Assembly (NCBI GenBank): GCA_964513975.1
Contig: CAZEON010000016.1
Coordinates: 1 to 19,343, forward strand
Direction of reading: 5' to 3'
Length of the DNA stretch: 19,343 bases
Origin: CAZVBV01 sp964513975
GTDB lineage: Bacteria > Patescibacteriota > Gracilibacteria > UBA4473
Below the pieces are notes generated by a model, which ran no database searches, had not been told where the DNA came from, and saw only the letters and a list, made by a program, of their open reading frames with translations. Of the stretch, positions 5,936 through 12,404 are shown one piece after another (within the stretch, counting starts at the first letter, position 1; every line of letters starts with the position of its first letter). Both the position numbers and the translations under genes were made by a program.

Positions 5936-7062
5936 TATCCAATAAAGCTTGCCAATACACTTGGATCGTAGATTAAGAATCCTCCCAAAATAAGGAGGAG
6001 TATTCCGCCTATGAAGTGAGAAATTTGTACGAGGCGGGGAGACAATATCTTCAAACTCATCGTCCAGAGGGCAATCACGAGGACCACAATGTCGTCGAGA
6101 ATATACGCGATATCGTACAAGGAAATCGCCATCAGTTGTTTTGTTAGTCCCATGTCCATGGATACTAACGTTGCCGTGAAGGCGGTTGGAATAGCAAAGC
6201 TACAAAGCAGTTCGATTGCATTTACAGAGAAGGCGAGTCCGATGACTCCTGCCAAGACAAACACGAGTTTTTCTTTTTCCAAAATGGCACCAAGTCGATC
6301 TCGGAATCGTTTCTTGCTTTCTATTCCTCGCATCTCACAATCGATTTCTTTTTTGAATGCGTTCTTGAGTGCCAACGTTCCTGTTCCCATTGCCAAAGCT
6401 CCTACAATTCTAAAGATCCAATCCATGATTGGTCCAGTGGCGAGGGCTGAAATTTCTGAAAAACCAAGGAGATACGTTAACAATGCCACAAAATAAATGA
6501 TTGCAGAACTCAGTACAAAAATACCTCCCACCATCCAGCGTTTCTTTTTGTTGTCCATTGTGAGAAGAAATCCAATCAGGATTAACAATGTCCACATGGC
6601 GCATGGATTAAATCCATCCAAGAGTCCAAGCATTATACTCATCGCTGGCCAAGAATATTCGAGGTATTTTTTCCAAGTTTGATTTTCCCCTTTTGGAACA
6701 TCTTTTTTCTCAATAACAGGGGGACCATAGTTTTTTTCCAAAGCCGTTAAAATTCCTTCGGGGTCAAATCCCACAATCAGATCTTTTTCAATAATATTCG
6801 TTGGAACTCCGCCAGCTCTTTGTCCCAACTTTTTCATGTAAGAATCAAAGATCAATTTATTTTCTGCATCATGCCAAACTTCATATTTATTGATTTGGAG
6901 ATTGGGATACATTTTTTCGAGCTGTGGGAACCACTTCATTTCATCATGACAATGAGGACACTTTGTACCGTAAAAAAAGTCCATTGTCGGAACCTGTTGT
7001 GCGAATGTTGTTCCACTCCACATTCCAACTAATAATGCCACAGCCAAAAGTAGTTTCTTCAT
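5935..7062 (-). CDS. Membrane thiol-disulfide protein: thioredoxin domain fused to CcdA/DsbD-like domain
   Basis: The 375-residue protein starts with a signal peptide (KKLLLAVALLVGMW...TTFA, cleavage near residue 21). A thioredoxin-like domain with CPHC (Cys35, Cys38) and the cis-proline motif GGVPTNI follows. From about residue 135 there are roughly six transmembrane helices. They include two cysteine/proline-containing helices, LDGFNPCAMWTL and IELLCSFAIPTAF, the hallmark of the CcdA/DsbD electron-transfer fold. It probably moves reducing equivalents across the membrane to an extracytoplasmic thioredoxin domain on the same chain. The order (thioredoxin first) differs from DsbD, which has its thioredoxin domain last. 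It lies downstream of rny on the same strand with a 180-bp gap. The exact substrate is unknown. Confidence 0.85.
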   Translation of the reverse strand: MKKLLLAVALLVGMWSGTTFAQQVPTMDFFYGTKCPHCHDEMKWFPQLEKMYPNLQINKYEVWHDAENKLIFDSYMKKLGQRAGGVPTNIIEKDLIVGFDPEGILTALEKNYGPPVIEKKDVPKGENQTWKKYLEYSWPAMSIMLGLLDGFNPCAMWTLLILIGFLLTMDNKKKRWMVGGIFVLSSAIIYFVALLTYLLGFSEISALATGPIMDWIFRIVGALAMGTGTLALKNAFKKEIDCEMRGIESKKRFRDRLGAILEKEKLVFVLAGVIGLAFSVNAIELLCSFAIPTAFTATLVSMDMGLTKQLMAISLYDIAYILDDIVVLVIALWTMSLKILSPRLVQISHFIGGILLLILGGFLIYDPSVLASFIG

Positions 7063-7133
7063 GCCGGCGGATTTTTACATAGATTAGAGGAAGGGGCAAA
7101 TTTATAGGAATCTTTCATGCAAGCGTTTCGAGA

Positions 7134-7180
7134 ATTGTTTCAATCCATTCCCCTGCCCAAGCGGAGTCAGGGGAAACAAT
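7134..7180. other. Two-part hairpin between rny and the thiol-protein gene
   Basis: ATTGTTTC (7134-7141) pairs with GAAACAAT (7173-7180). Inside it TCCCCTG (7149-7155) pairs with CAGGGGA (7168-7174), sharing two bases with the outer stem. A further small hairpin (GAACC-GCT-GGTTC) follows. No T-run is seen on the minus strand, so it is more likely a processing or stability element after rny than an intrinsic terminator. The rest of the 7063-7242 gap shows nothing else. Confidence 0.4.
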
Positions 7181-7242
7181 ACGAACCGCTGGTTCTCTTC
7201 AGAAGAATGGTTGATGCAGGGAACCTTATTTACCAGTTAAAT

Positions 7243-8784
7243 TTACTTTGCAATTTCTTCAAATCTATTCTCCCGAAGGATGGCAACTTTTACTTCTCCT
7301 GGATAATCACAGTCTTTTTCAATTTTTCGAGCGACTTCGTAGGCGAGTTTTTCTGCTTGTTTATCGTCGACTTCTTTTGCGTTTACAAACACACGTATTT
7401 CACGTCCGGCTTGAATCGCGTATACCTTTTCAACTCCTGAGAAGCTTCCTGCAATTGATTCAAGTTCTTTAAGACGTTTGATGTATTTCTCCAAAGTTTC
7501 TCGTCGAGCTCCTGGTCGTGATGCACTAATTGCATCTGCCGCTTGTAAGATTCGAGCTTCAATAGATTCATAGGGGAAGTCTTCGTGGTGAGATTTCATC
7601 GCCGTGATAACTCGTTTATCAACGCCGAATTTTTCAAGAATCTCCGTCCCGATAATAGCGTGCCCTCCTTCCACTTCGTGTGACACTGCCTTTCCAATGT
7701 CGTGAAGGAGTCCTGCTTTTTTACAAACTTCTGGATCGACACTTCCTCCGAGTTGCGTTGCAATGGCTTCAGAAATGTAGGCCACCTCAATAGAGTGACT
7801 CAATACATTTTGTCCGTATGATGTTCGGAATCGGAGTCGTCCAATCAATTTCAAAATTGGTTCTGGATACAAGTTTGCAATTCCAAGATCTTGGCAGGCT
7901 TTTTGTCCGATTTCCAAGATGAGTTTGTCAGCGCTGTCTTGTGCTTGTTTCACAGATTCTTCGATTCGTGATGGGTGAATTCGTCCATCTTTAATCAAAT
8001 TTTCTAAAGCAACCTTTGCAACGTATCGACGAAACATATCGAAACTTGAAATCGTTACCGTTCCTGGAGCATCATCAATAATGACATCAACTCCCGTCAT
8101 CATTTCAAAGGCATTAATATTTCGTCCTTCTCGTCCGATAATCTTTCCTTTGATATCTTCACTCTCAATCTTTACAACAGTTGTTGTGTTTTCATTTGTT
8201 GTCGTTGAAGCGAAACGCTGAACCGATTGCACGATAACATTTGCGGCTTCGTCATCCGCATTTTGTCGCATAAGTTCTACTTTCTTATGAAGTGTTTCGG
8301 CCAATTCTTCATCGACTTGTTTTTCCATTCGATCGAAGAGTTCTTTCTTTGCTTCTTCTTTGGACAATTTCGCAACTCGTTCGAGTTCCTCGTTTTGCTT
8401 GTCGAGTCCTTGTTGAAACTCTTCTTTTTGTTTTGCGTACTGATCGATAGCGTGTTCATACTTTTCTTTCGCTTCTTCAGTTCGTTCTACTTTTTGTTCG
8501 AGGACCTGTTCACGTTTGGTGACACGTTCGTCAGCCTGCGCCTGAAGGTTATCGATTCGTTGACGCGATTTAGTCTCTTCGTCTTGAGCTTGTTGGCGCA
8601 ATTTTTGGGCATGCGCACGAGCGTCAGTAAGTGTTCGATCACTTTCTTGCTCTGCCCTTTTTCGTACTCGATCAGCCTCCTGTCGAGCGTGCGATTCTAT
8701 TTGCTTAGTTTTGGGACGAAAAACAGCAAAGCTGATCCCGCCTCCGAGCAATAAACCGCCGATTCCGGCAATAATTATTTCCAT
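7243..8784 (-). CDS. rny: Ribonuclease Y
   Basis: RNase Y is a membrane-anchored endoribonuclease that starts mRNA decay. From the ATG at 8784 the product has 513 residues, a usual length. The order is one N-terminal transmembrane helix (EIIIAGIGGLLLGGGISFAVF), a long charged coiled coil to about residue 190, a KH RNA-binding domain (GKIIGREGRNINAFEMMTGV) and an HD phosphohydrolase domain with LLHDIGKA and SHHEDFP. A GTG at 8829 would add 15 residues. It is preceded at 10 nt by AGGAGG, one of the few good Shine-Dalgarno sequences in the window, and by the stop of a leader ORF. The family normally starts directly with the membrane helix, so I keep 8784, but the earlier start is a real alternative. 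A promoter lies at 8930-8957. Confidence 0.95.
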   Translation of the reverse strand: MEIIIAGIGGLLLGGGISFAVFRPKTKQIESHARQEADRVRKRAEQESDRTLTDARAHAQKLRQQAQDEETKSRQRIDNLQAQADERVTKREQVLEQKVERTEEAKEKYEHAIDQYAKQKEEFQQGLDKQNEELERVAKLSKEEAKKELFDRMEKQVDEELAETLHKKVELMRQNADDEAANVIVQSVQRFASTTTNENTTTVVKIESEDIKGKIIGREGRNINAFEMMTGVDVIIDDAPGTVTISSFDMFRRYVAKVALENLIKDGRIHPSRIEESVKQAQDSADKLILEIGQKACQDLGIANLYPEPILKLIGRLRFRTSYGQNVLSHSIEVAYISEAIATQLGGSVDPEVCKKAGLLHDIGKAVSHEVEGGHAIIGTEILEKFGVDKRVITAMKSHHEDFPYESIEARILQAADAISASRPGARRETLEKYIKRLKELESIAGSFSGVEKVYAIQAGREIRVFVNAKEVDDKQAEKLAYEVARKIEKDCDYPGEVKVAILRENRFEEIAK

Positions 8785-8835
8785 GGAGAAAAGGGTGTAA
8801 ATAAAAACCCTCTCTCTCAAATACGTCACTGAAAA

Positions 8836-8886
8836 TTATCCTCCTGCATGTAGAGATATGAGGAGAAAGAAAGGTAAGTTTTTCAT
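8836..8886 (-). CDS. Putative leader peptide upstream of rny
   Basis: An ATG at 8886 opens a 16-codon frame (MKNLPFFLLISLHAGG) ending at 8836, about 37 nt after the predicted start of the rny transcript. Its final Gly-Gly codons contain AGGAGG, and its stop lies 6 nt before the in-frame GTG at 8829 of rny. This geometry would allow translation of the short ORF to control or couple initiation of rny. The ORF could also be chance: it is short and has no Shine-Dalgarno of its own. Confidence 0.4.
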   Translation of the reverse strand: MKNLPFFLLISLHAGG

Positions 8887-8929
8887 AGTCTAAGTCGTAT
8901 TGTGAGAAAAAGGTAAATTCTCTAAAGGT

Positions 8930-8957
8930 ATTCTACAAAAGACGTCACAAAAGTCAA
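8930..8957 (-). promoter_or_regulatory. rny promoter
   Basis: On the minus strand TTGACT (8957-8952) and TAGAAT (8935-8930) are separated by 16 bp. Transcription would start near 8923, giving rny an unusually long leader of about 95-140 nt compared with the very short leaders elsewhere in the window. The palindrome GACGTC lies within the spacer. Confidence 0.65.
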
Positions 8958-8970
8958 CATGATGGTTGAA

Positions 8971-9396
8971 CTATTTTTTTGTACAATTTTGGCAAATCCC
9001 CCAAAATTCAAGATCTACATCGGTAAGGAGGAAGTTTTTTTCAGAAGCCAATTGTGAAGCAATGGATTTTTTGTAATCAAGAAAGATCTCCTCAACCCTA
9101 TTGCATTTTTTACAACGAAGAAAATGGTGCGCTTTCGCATTACTCATATCAGAGCATTTTACAAAGCGTCCTTCATGTAACGTATGAATAAGACGGCATT
9201 CTTTGAGTCGCTCCAAAATACGATAAACAGTCGTCGCATCAACAGGATGATCTTGTGCTTTTAATTTTTTTCCAATATCTTGCACGGACAACGATGTCAT
9301 CGCGCCAGAAAGAATAAGCAGTACATTACGAACACCAGCGGTAAGCCGCCATCTTTTTTGTACGAATGCTAATTCGGATTGGGTTAAAAAATCCAT
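8971..9396 (-). CDS. Fur-family metal-responsive transcriptional regulator
   Basis: The 141-residue protein has the N-terminal winged helix of Fur proteins (VQDIGKKL...VDATTVYRILERLKECRLI). A C-terminal dimerisation domain carries the structural zinc cysteines as CKKC (95, 98) and CQNC (135, 138). His90/His91 before the first pair are the usual metal-binding position. It resembles Zur/PerR/Fur in general; the sensed metal cannot be told from sequence. An ATG at 9432 would add 12 residues (MHFPLLLLGSIS) but would place the likely operator inside the gene, so I prefer 9396. A -10-like TAGGTT ends 8 nt before this ATG, suggesting an almost leaderless transcript. The gene is monocistronic by spacing. 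Confidence 0.9.
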   Translation of the reverse strand: MDFLTQSELAFVQKRWRLTAGVRNVLLILSGAMTSLSVQDIGKKLKAQDHPVDATTVYRILERLKECRLIHTLHEGRFVKCSDMSNAKAHHFLRCKKCNRVEEIFLDYKKSIASQLASEKNFLLTDVDLEFWGICQNCTKK

Positions 9397-9427
9397 CGAA
9401 ATCGAACCTAGCAAAAGCAAAGGAAAA

Positions 9428-9442
9428 TGCAAGAGTATTGCA
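9428..9442 (-). promoter_or_regulatory. Candidate Fur-family operator, probably autoregulatory
   Basis: TGCAAGAGTATTGCA is a 5-5-5 inverted repeat (TGCAA, N5, TTGCA) 31 bp upstream of the preferred ATG. It overlaps the likely -35 region (TTGCAA/TTGCAT). Palindromes of this size with TGCA half-sites are used by some Fur-family members, for example the TTGCAA-type Nur box of Streptomyces. The assignment is inference from position and symmetry. Confidence 0.42.
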
Positions 9443-9525
9443 ACAAATAATTCGCTCTCAAAAAACGCTTTATAAAGGAGTATACCTATACCTTCTTTAG
9501 CTTCTCCTGCAAGAGGGAGAACCTA

Positions 9526-11499
9526 TCATTTCTTCAACTTCTTCTCTAGATCGTGCACTTCGTCCCTAAGGAGTGCGGCCCGTTCGAAGTCCAAATTCCT
9601 CACTGCCATGTCCATCTCCATATTGAGTTCCTTAATCATGCGCTCAATCTGATCATGTTTCTGAAGCTTATCGAAGTTCCGCGTTCTTCCTCCTGTGAGG
9701 TCCTTGGAGATGTCTATAATCGCTTTCACAATGGTTGTTGGTGTAATGCCATGTTTCTTGTTGTACGCCTCTTGAATCGCGCGTCGACGGTCGGTTTCTC
9801 CAATCGCTTCTTCCATGGCAGGGGTGCGTCTGTCCGCGTACATGATGACATGCCCTTCCTCGTTTCGTGAAGCCCGTCCAATCACTTGCAACAACGCATC
9901 CCGCGAACGCAAGAATCCTTGTTTGTCGGCATTGAGGATACAAATCCGCGAGACCTCGGGGAGATCGAGTCCTTCTCTGAGGAGGTTAATCCCAACCACC
10001 ACATCTATTTTTCCTTGTCTCAGTTCGGTCAAAATCTCAATTCGTTCCAACGTTTCAATTTCTGAATGGAGATATTTTGCTTTTATTCCGGCTTCGATGA
10101 GGTATTCAGACAAATCTTCAGCAGATTTCTTCGTTACGGTTGTAATCAAAACACGGTCGCCCTTCTTAATAGTCGATCGCACTTCATTCAATAAATCATC
10201 AATCTGATTCTTTGTTGGACGCACTTCGATACTCGGATCAAGGAGCCCTGTCGGACGAATAATCTGTTCTGCAAAATCTTTCTTTTCACAGTGCGCGTGT
10301 TCGTATTTTCCAGGGGTTGCGGAAACATAAATGGCTTGTTTTACGCGATCTTCGAATTCTGTGAATCTCAACGGTCTATTATCCAAGGCGGACGGAAGCC
10401 GGAATCCATGCTCGATAAGCGTTTCTTTTCGACTGAGATTTCCGTTAAACATTCCTCCCACTTGTGGGATTGAAATGTGTGATTCATCCACGAAACAGAG
10501 GATGTCATCGGGGAAGTAATCTAACAGTGTTGCTGGCGGTTCGCCTTCTTTTTTCCCGGATAGATACCGTGTGTAGTTTTCGATTCCATTCACATACCCC
10601 ATCTCTCGGAGCATTTCCAAGTCGTAGGTTGTTCGTTGACGGAGCCGATGTGCTTCGAGTTTTTTGCCTGCTTTTTCGAGTGCTTTGAGTCTGATTTTTA
10701 AATCTTTCTCGATTTCTTTCACACACTGTTCGACTTTTTCTGGTGTCGTAACTTGGTGTTTTGCAGGGAAGATCATCACTTCATCCTCTTCTTTAAAAAT
10801 CTCTCCGGTGAACGCGTCCACTTCAGAAATTTTATCAAGATTGTCTCCCCAGAATTCCAGCTGATACGCAGAATCTGAGTTCGGCATAAAGATCGTAATC
10901 ACGTCTCCGAGCACTTCAAACGTTCCCCTCTGAAGATCGGTTTTGGTTCGTTCGTATTGGATATCGACCAGTTTTCTCAAGAATTCTGCTCGTGGATAAT
11001 CTTTTCCTTTTTCGATTTTAAATGCCAATTCTTCGTACGTCTCCACATCTCCCAATCCATAAATACACGACACCGAAGAAATAATGATCACGTCTTTTCG
11101 CGTCAGGAGATTCACCGTCGCGGCATGTCTGAACTTTTCAATCTCTTCGTTGATCGTGGCTTCTTTCTCAATAAACGTATCGGTCCTCGGCATATACGCC
11201 TCGGGTTGATAGTAATCGTAATAACTCACGAAGTAACTCACGGCGTTATCGGGAAAAAACTGTTGGAATTCTGCACACAGTTGTGCCGCCAATGTTTTAT
11301 TGTGCGCCAAAATAAGTGTCGGACGCTGAGTCTTCTCGATGAGATTCGCCATGGTAAACGTTTTCCCCGTCCCTGTCGCTCCGAGCAATGTCTGATGACG
11401 AAGCCCATTTCTGAGTCCTTTTTCAAGCTTTGCGATCGCGGTCGGTTGATCACCGGTAGGCTCGAAGTTGGAAACGAGTTTGAAAAGTTTTTTTGTCAT
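9526..11499 (-). CDS. uvrB: UvrABC excision nuclease subunit B
   Basis: UvrB is the damage-verifying helicase of nucleotide excision repair. The 657-residue protein is full length. Walker A GATGTGKT is at residues 40-47, and the UvrA-interacting and beta-hairpin region includes SYYDYYQPEAYMPRTDTFIEK. FVDESHISIPQ forms the DEAD-type motif. Helicase motifs V/VI lie in INLLREGLDLPEVS and QVIGRASRN, and a C-terminal UVR domain (KLQKHDQIERMIKEL...DFERAALLRDEV) recruits UvrC. The start fits the family (FKLVSNFEPTGDQP near the N-terminus). No LexA-type box is evident upstream. It is probably expressed from its own promoter, because 129 bp separate it from the Fur gene. Confidence 0.97.
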   Translation of the reverse strand: MTKKLFKLVSNFEPTGDQPTAIAKLEKGLRNGLRHQTLLGATGTGKTFTMANLIEKTQRPTLILAHNKTLAAQLCAEFQQFFPDNAVSYFVSYYDYYQPEAYMPRTDTFIEKEATINEEIEKFRHAATVNLLTRKDVIIISSVSCIYGLGDVETYEELAFKIEKGKDYPRAEFLRKLVDIQYERTKTDLQRGTFEVLGDVITIFMPNSDSAYQLEFWGDNLDKISEVDAFTGEIFKEEDEVMIFPAKHQVTTPEKVEQCVKEIEKDLKIRLKALEKAGKKLEAHRLRQRTTYDLEMLREMGYVNGIENYTRYLSGKKEGEPPATLLDYFPDDILCFVDESHISIPQVGGMFNGNLSRKETLIEHGFRLPSALDNRPLRFTEFEDRVKQAIYVSATPGKYEHAHCEKKDFAEQIIRPTGLLDPSIEVRPTKNQIDDLLNEVRSTIKKGDRVLITTVTKKSAEDLSEYLIEAGIKAKYLHSEIETLERIEILTELRQGKIDVVVGINLLREGLDLPEVSRICILNADKQGFLRSRDALLQVIGRASRNEEGHVIMYADRRTPAMEEAIGETDRRRAIQEAYNKKHGITPTTIVKAIIDISKDLTGGRTRNFDKLQKHDQIERMIKELNMEMDMAVRNLDFERAALLRDEVHDLEKKLKK

Positions 11500-11514
11500 T
11501 TTTAATGGCTATCA

Positions 11515-11543
11515 ATTGTGATGGAAAAACGGGTTTTTGGCAA
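11515..11543 (-). promoter_or_regulatory. Possible uvrB promoter
   Basis: On the minus strand TTGCCA (11543-11538) and CACAAT (11520-11515) are 17 bp apart, giving a start about 7-10 nt before the uvrB ATG. The -10 is poor, so support is moderate. Confidence 0.35.
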
Positions 11544-11607
11544 GCAGAAGGTGGGTGAACGAGTTTACGATTCGACAATCCTGCGAGTTTTTAAATCTCA
11601 TTTTTCC

Positions 11608-11700
11608 TCATTCCCCTGAACAGGGGAACCCAGTCGATGAAAATTTATTTTTTTCAATGGAATTTCTTGATTGACTAGGTCCCCGCCTCCGCGGGAATGA
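11608..11700. repeat. Dispersed palindrome-ended intergenic element, copy 2
   Basis: It begins TCATTCCCCTGAACAGGGGA followed by ACCCAGTC, and ends GACTAGGTCCCCGCCTCCGC followed by GGGAATGA. The hairpin ends and outer TCAT...ATGA match the element at 4728-4840, while the middle is AT-rich and different. It occupies most of the 287-bp gap upstream of uvrB. Nothing else is evident there except a T-run after the element. Confidence 0.75.
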
Positions 11701-11786
11701 GGGATTTTTTTTATTTAAAAAACTAAACACACAAACCTTCTCCGAAGAAAATTCAGAGTAGGAATTTTTTTGTAATATGAAAATGA

Positions 11787-11984
11787 CTAGTCTCGCCCTC
11801 CGTTAATAAGGAGGTAGAGAGCAGAAAGCCCAATGAGAATGTACACGATCGTAATGATGGTCGTGAGACTTCCAAAAATAATTTGGACAATGTCCATTTG
11901 GAATAATCCCATCAACCCCCAATTCAATCCCCCGATAATGAGAAGTACGAACGCGACTTTCCCGAGTTTGTTGTAGTGCTTCAT
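11787..11984 (-). CDS. DUF378 family small membrane protein
   Basis: The 65-residue protein has two transmembrane helices. The first contains VAFVLLIIGGLNWGLMGLF, the signature of DUF378 (YuzA-like) proteins, and the second is IITIVYILIGLSALYLLI. Function is unknown. A start at 12005 would add 7 residues (MLPNPFP); the ATG at 11984 gives the usual N-terminus MKHYNKLGKVAF. It has no close operon partner. Confidence 0.82.
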   Translation of the reverse strand: MKHYNKLGKVAFVLLIIGGLNWGLMGLFQMDIVQIIFGSLTTIITIVYILIGLSALYLLINGGRD

Positions 11985-12050
11985 GGGAAATGGGTTAGGA
12001 AGCATCCCTCACTTTGCACGAACAGGTGAAAAAAGTCAAAAAACAAAAGA

Positions 12051-12085
12051 GTTTATAGTTCATAGTTTACAGTCTATAGTTGAGA
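12051..12085. repeat. Heptamer array B (GTTTATA type)
   Basis: Five consecutive 7-mers: GTTTATA, GTTCATA, GTTTACA, GTCTATA, GTTGAGA. The same consensus as arrays A and C, located in the gap between the DUF378 and YtxH genes. Confidence 0.75.
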
Positions 12086-12117
12086 GAATATTAAAAAATG
12101 CTCAAAAAACGAGCTTT

Positions 12118-12152
12118 AAATCGTCAATCGAAAATCGAAAATCGTCAATTTT
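12118..12152. repeat. Heptamer array of a second type (AAATCGA/AAATCGT)
   Basis: 7-mers AAATCGT, CAATCGA, AAATCGA, AAATCGT, CAATTTT immediately beside the stop codon of the YtxH gene. The reverse complement has the units ATTTTCG/ATTGACG, the same type as the array at 15010-15037. Confidence 0.65.
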
Positions 12153-12153
12153 T

Positions 12154-12345
12154 TTACTTCTCCTTGTTGTATTTCTCCAAGAAATCTTCAGCGACAGATT
12201 TCCCTTTCTTGAAAAGATTGAGTCCTGCTTTTTTTGATTTTTCTCTATTTTCCTTTGATGACAGAAGCAGTGAAAGCACTGACCCCACGGCTCCTCCGAC
12301 AACAATACCGGTGAGCAAATCGTTCTTTTTCTTGTTTTCTGACAT
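12154..12345 (-). CDS. YtxH-domain small protein
   Basis: A 63-residue protein with one transmembrane helix carrying a glycine motif (LLTGIVVGGAVGSVLSLLLSSKENREKS), followed by a lysine-rich amphipathic tail. This is the layout of YtxH/gas-vesicle-protein-like small stress proteins. The biochemical role is unknown. It has its own consensus promoter at 12375-12404 and a leader of about 20 nt without a Shine-Dalgarno. Confidence 0.78.
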   Translation of the reverse strand: MSENKKKNDLLTGIVVGGAVGSVLSLLLSSKENREKSKKAGLNLFKKGKSVAEDFLEKYNKEK

Positions 12346-12374
12346 TTTTTTAAAAATAGTAAGTACTTCTTCTA

Positions 12375-12404
12375 ATTATAGCATGGATTAGGCTTCTTTG
12401 TCAA
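12375..12404 (-). promoter_or_regulatory. Consensus promoter of the YtxH gene inside the end of pheT
   Basis: On the minus strand perfect TTGACA (12404-12399) and perfect TATAAT (12380-12375) are 18 bp apart. The -35 box lies in the last codons of pheT (TTT GAC AAA). Transcription would start near 12368, about 22 nt before the YtxH ATG. Confidence 0.8.

Noticed and set aside
7117..7440. A 107-residue plus-strand ORF starting in the rny/thiol-protein gap
   Set aside because: More than half is antisense to rny and the remainder matches no known family.
8227..8754. A 175-residue phenylalanine/leucine-rich plus-strand ORF
   Set aside because: It is the antisense of the RNase Y coiled coil, whose Glu/Lys codons read as Phe/Leu on the other strand.
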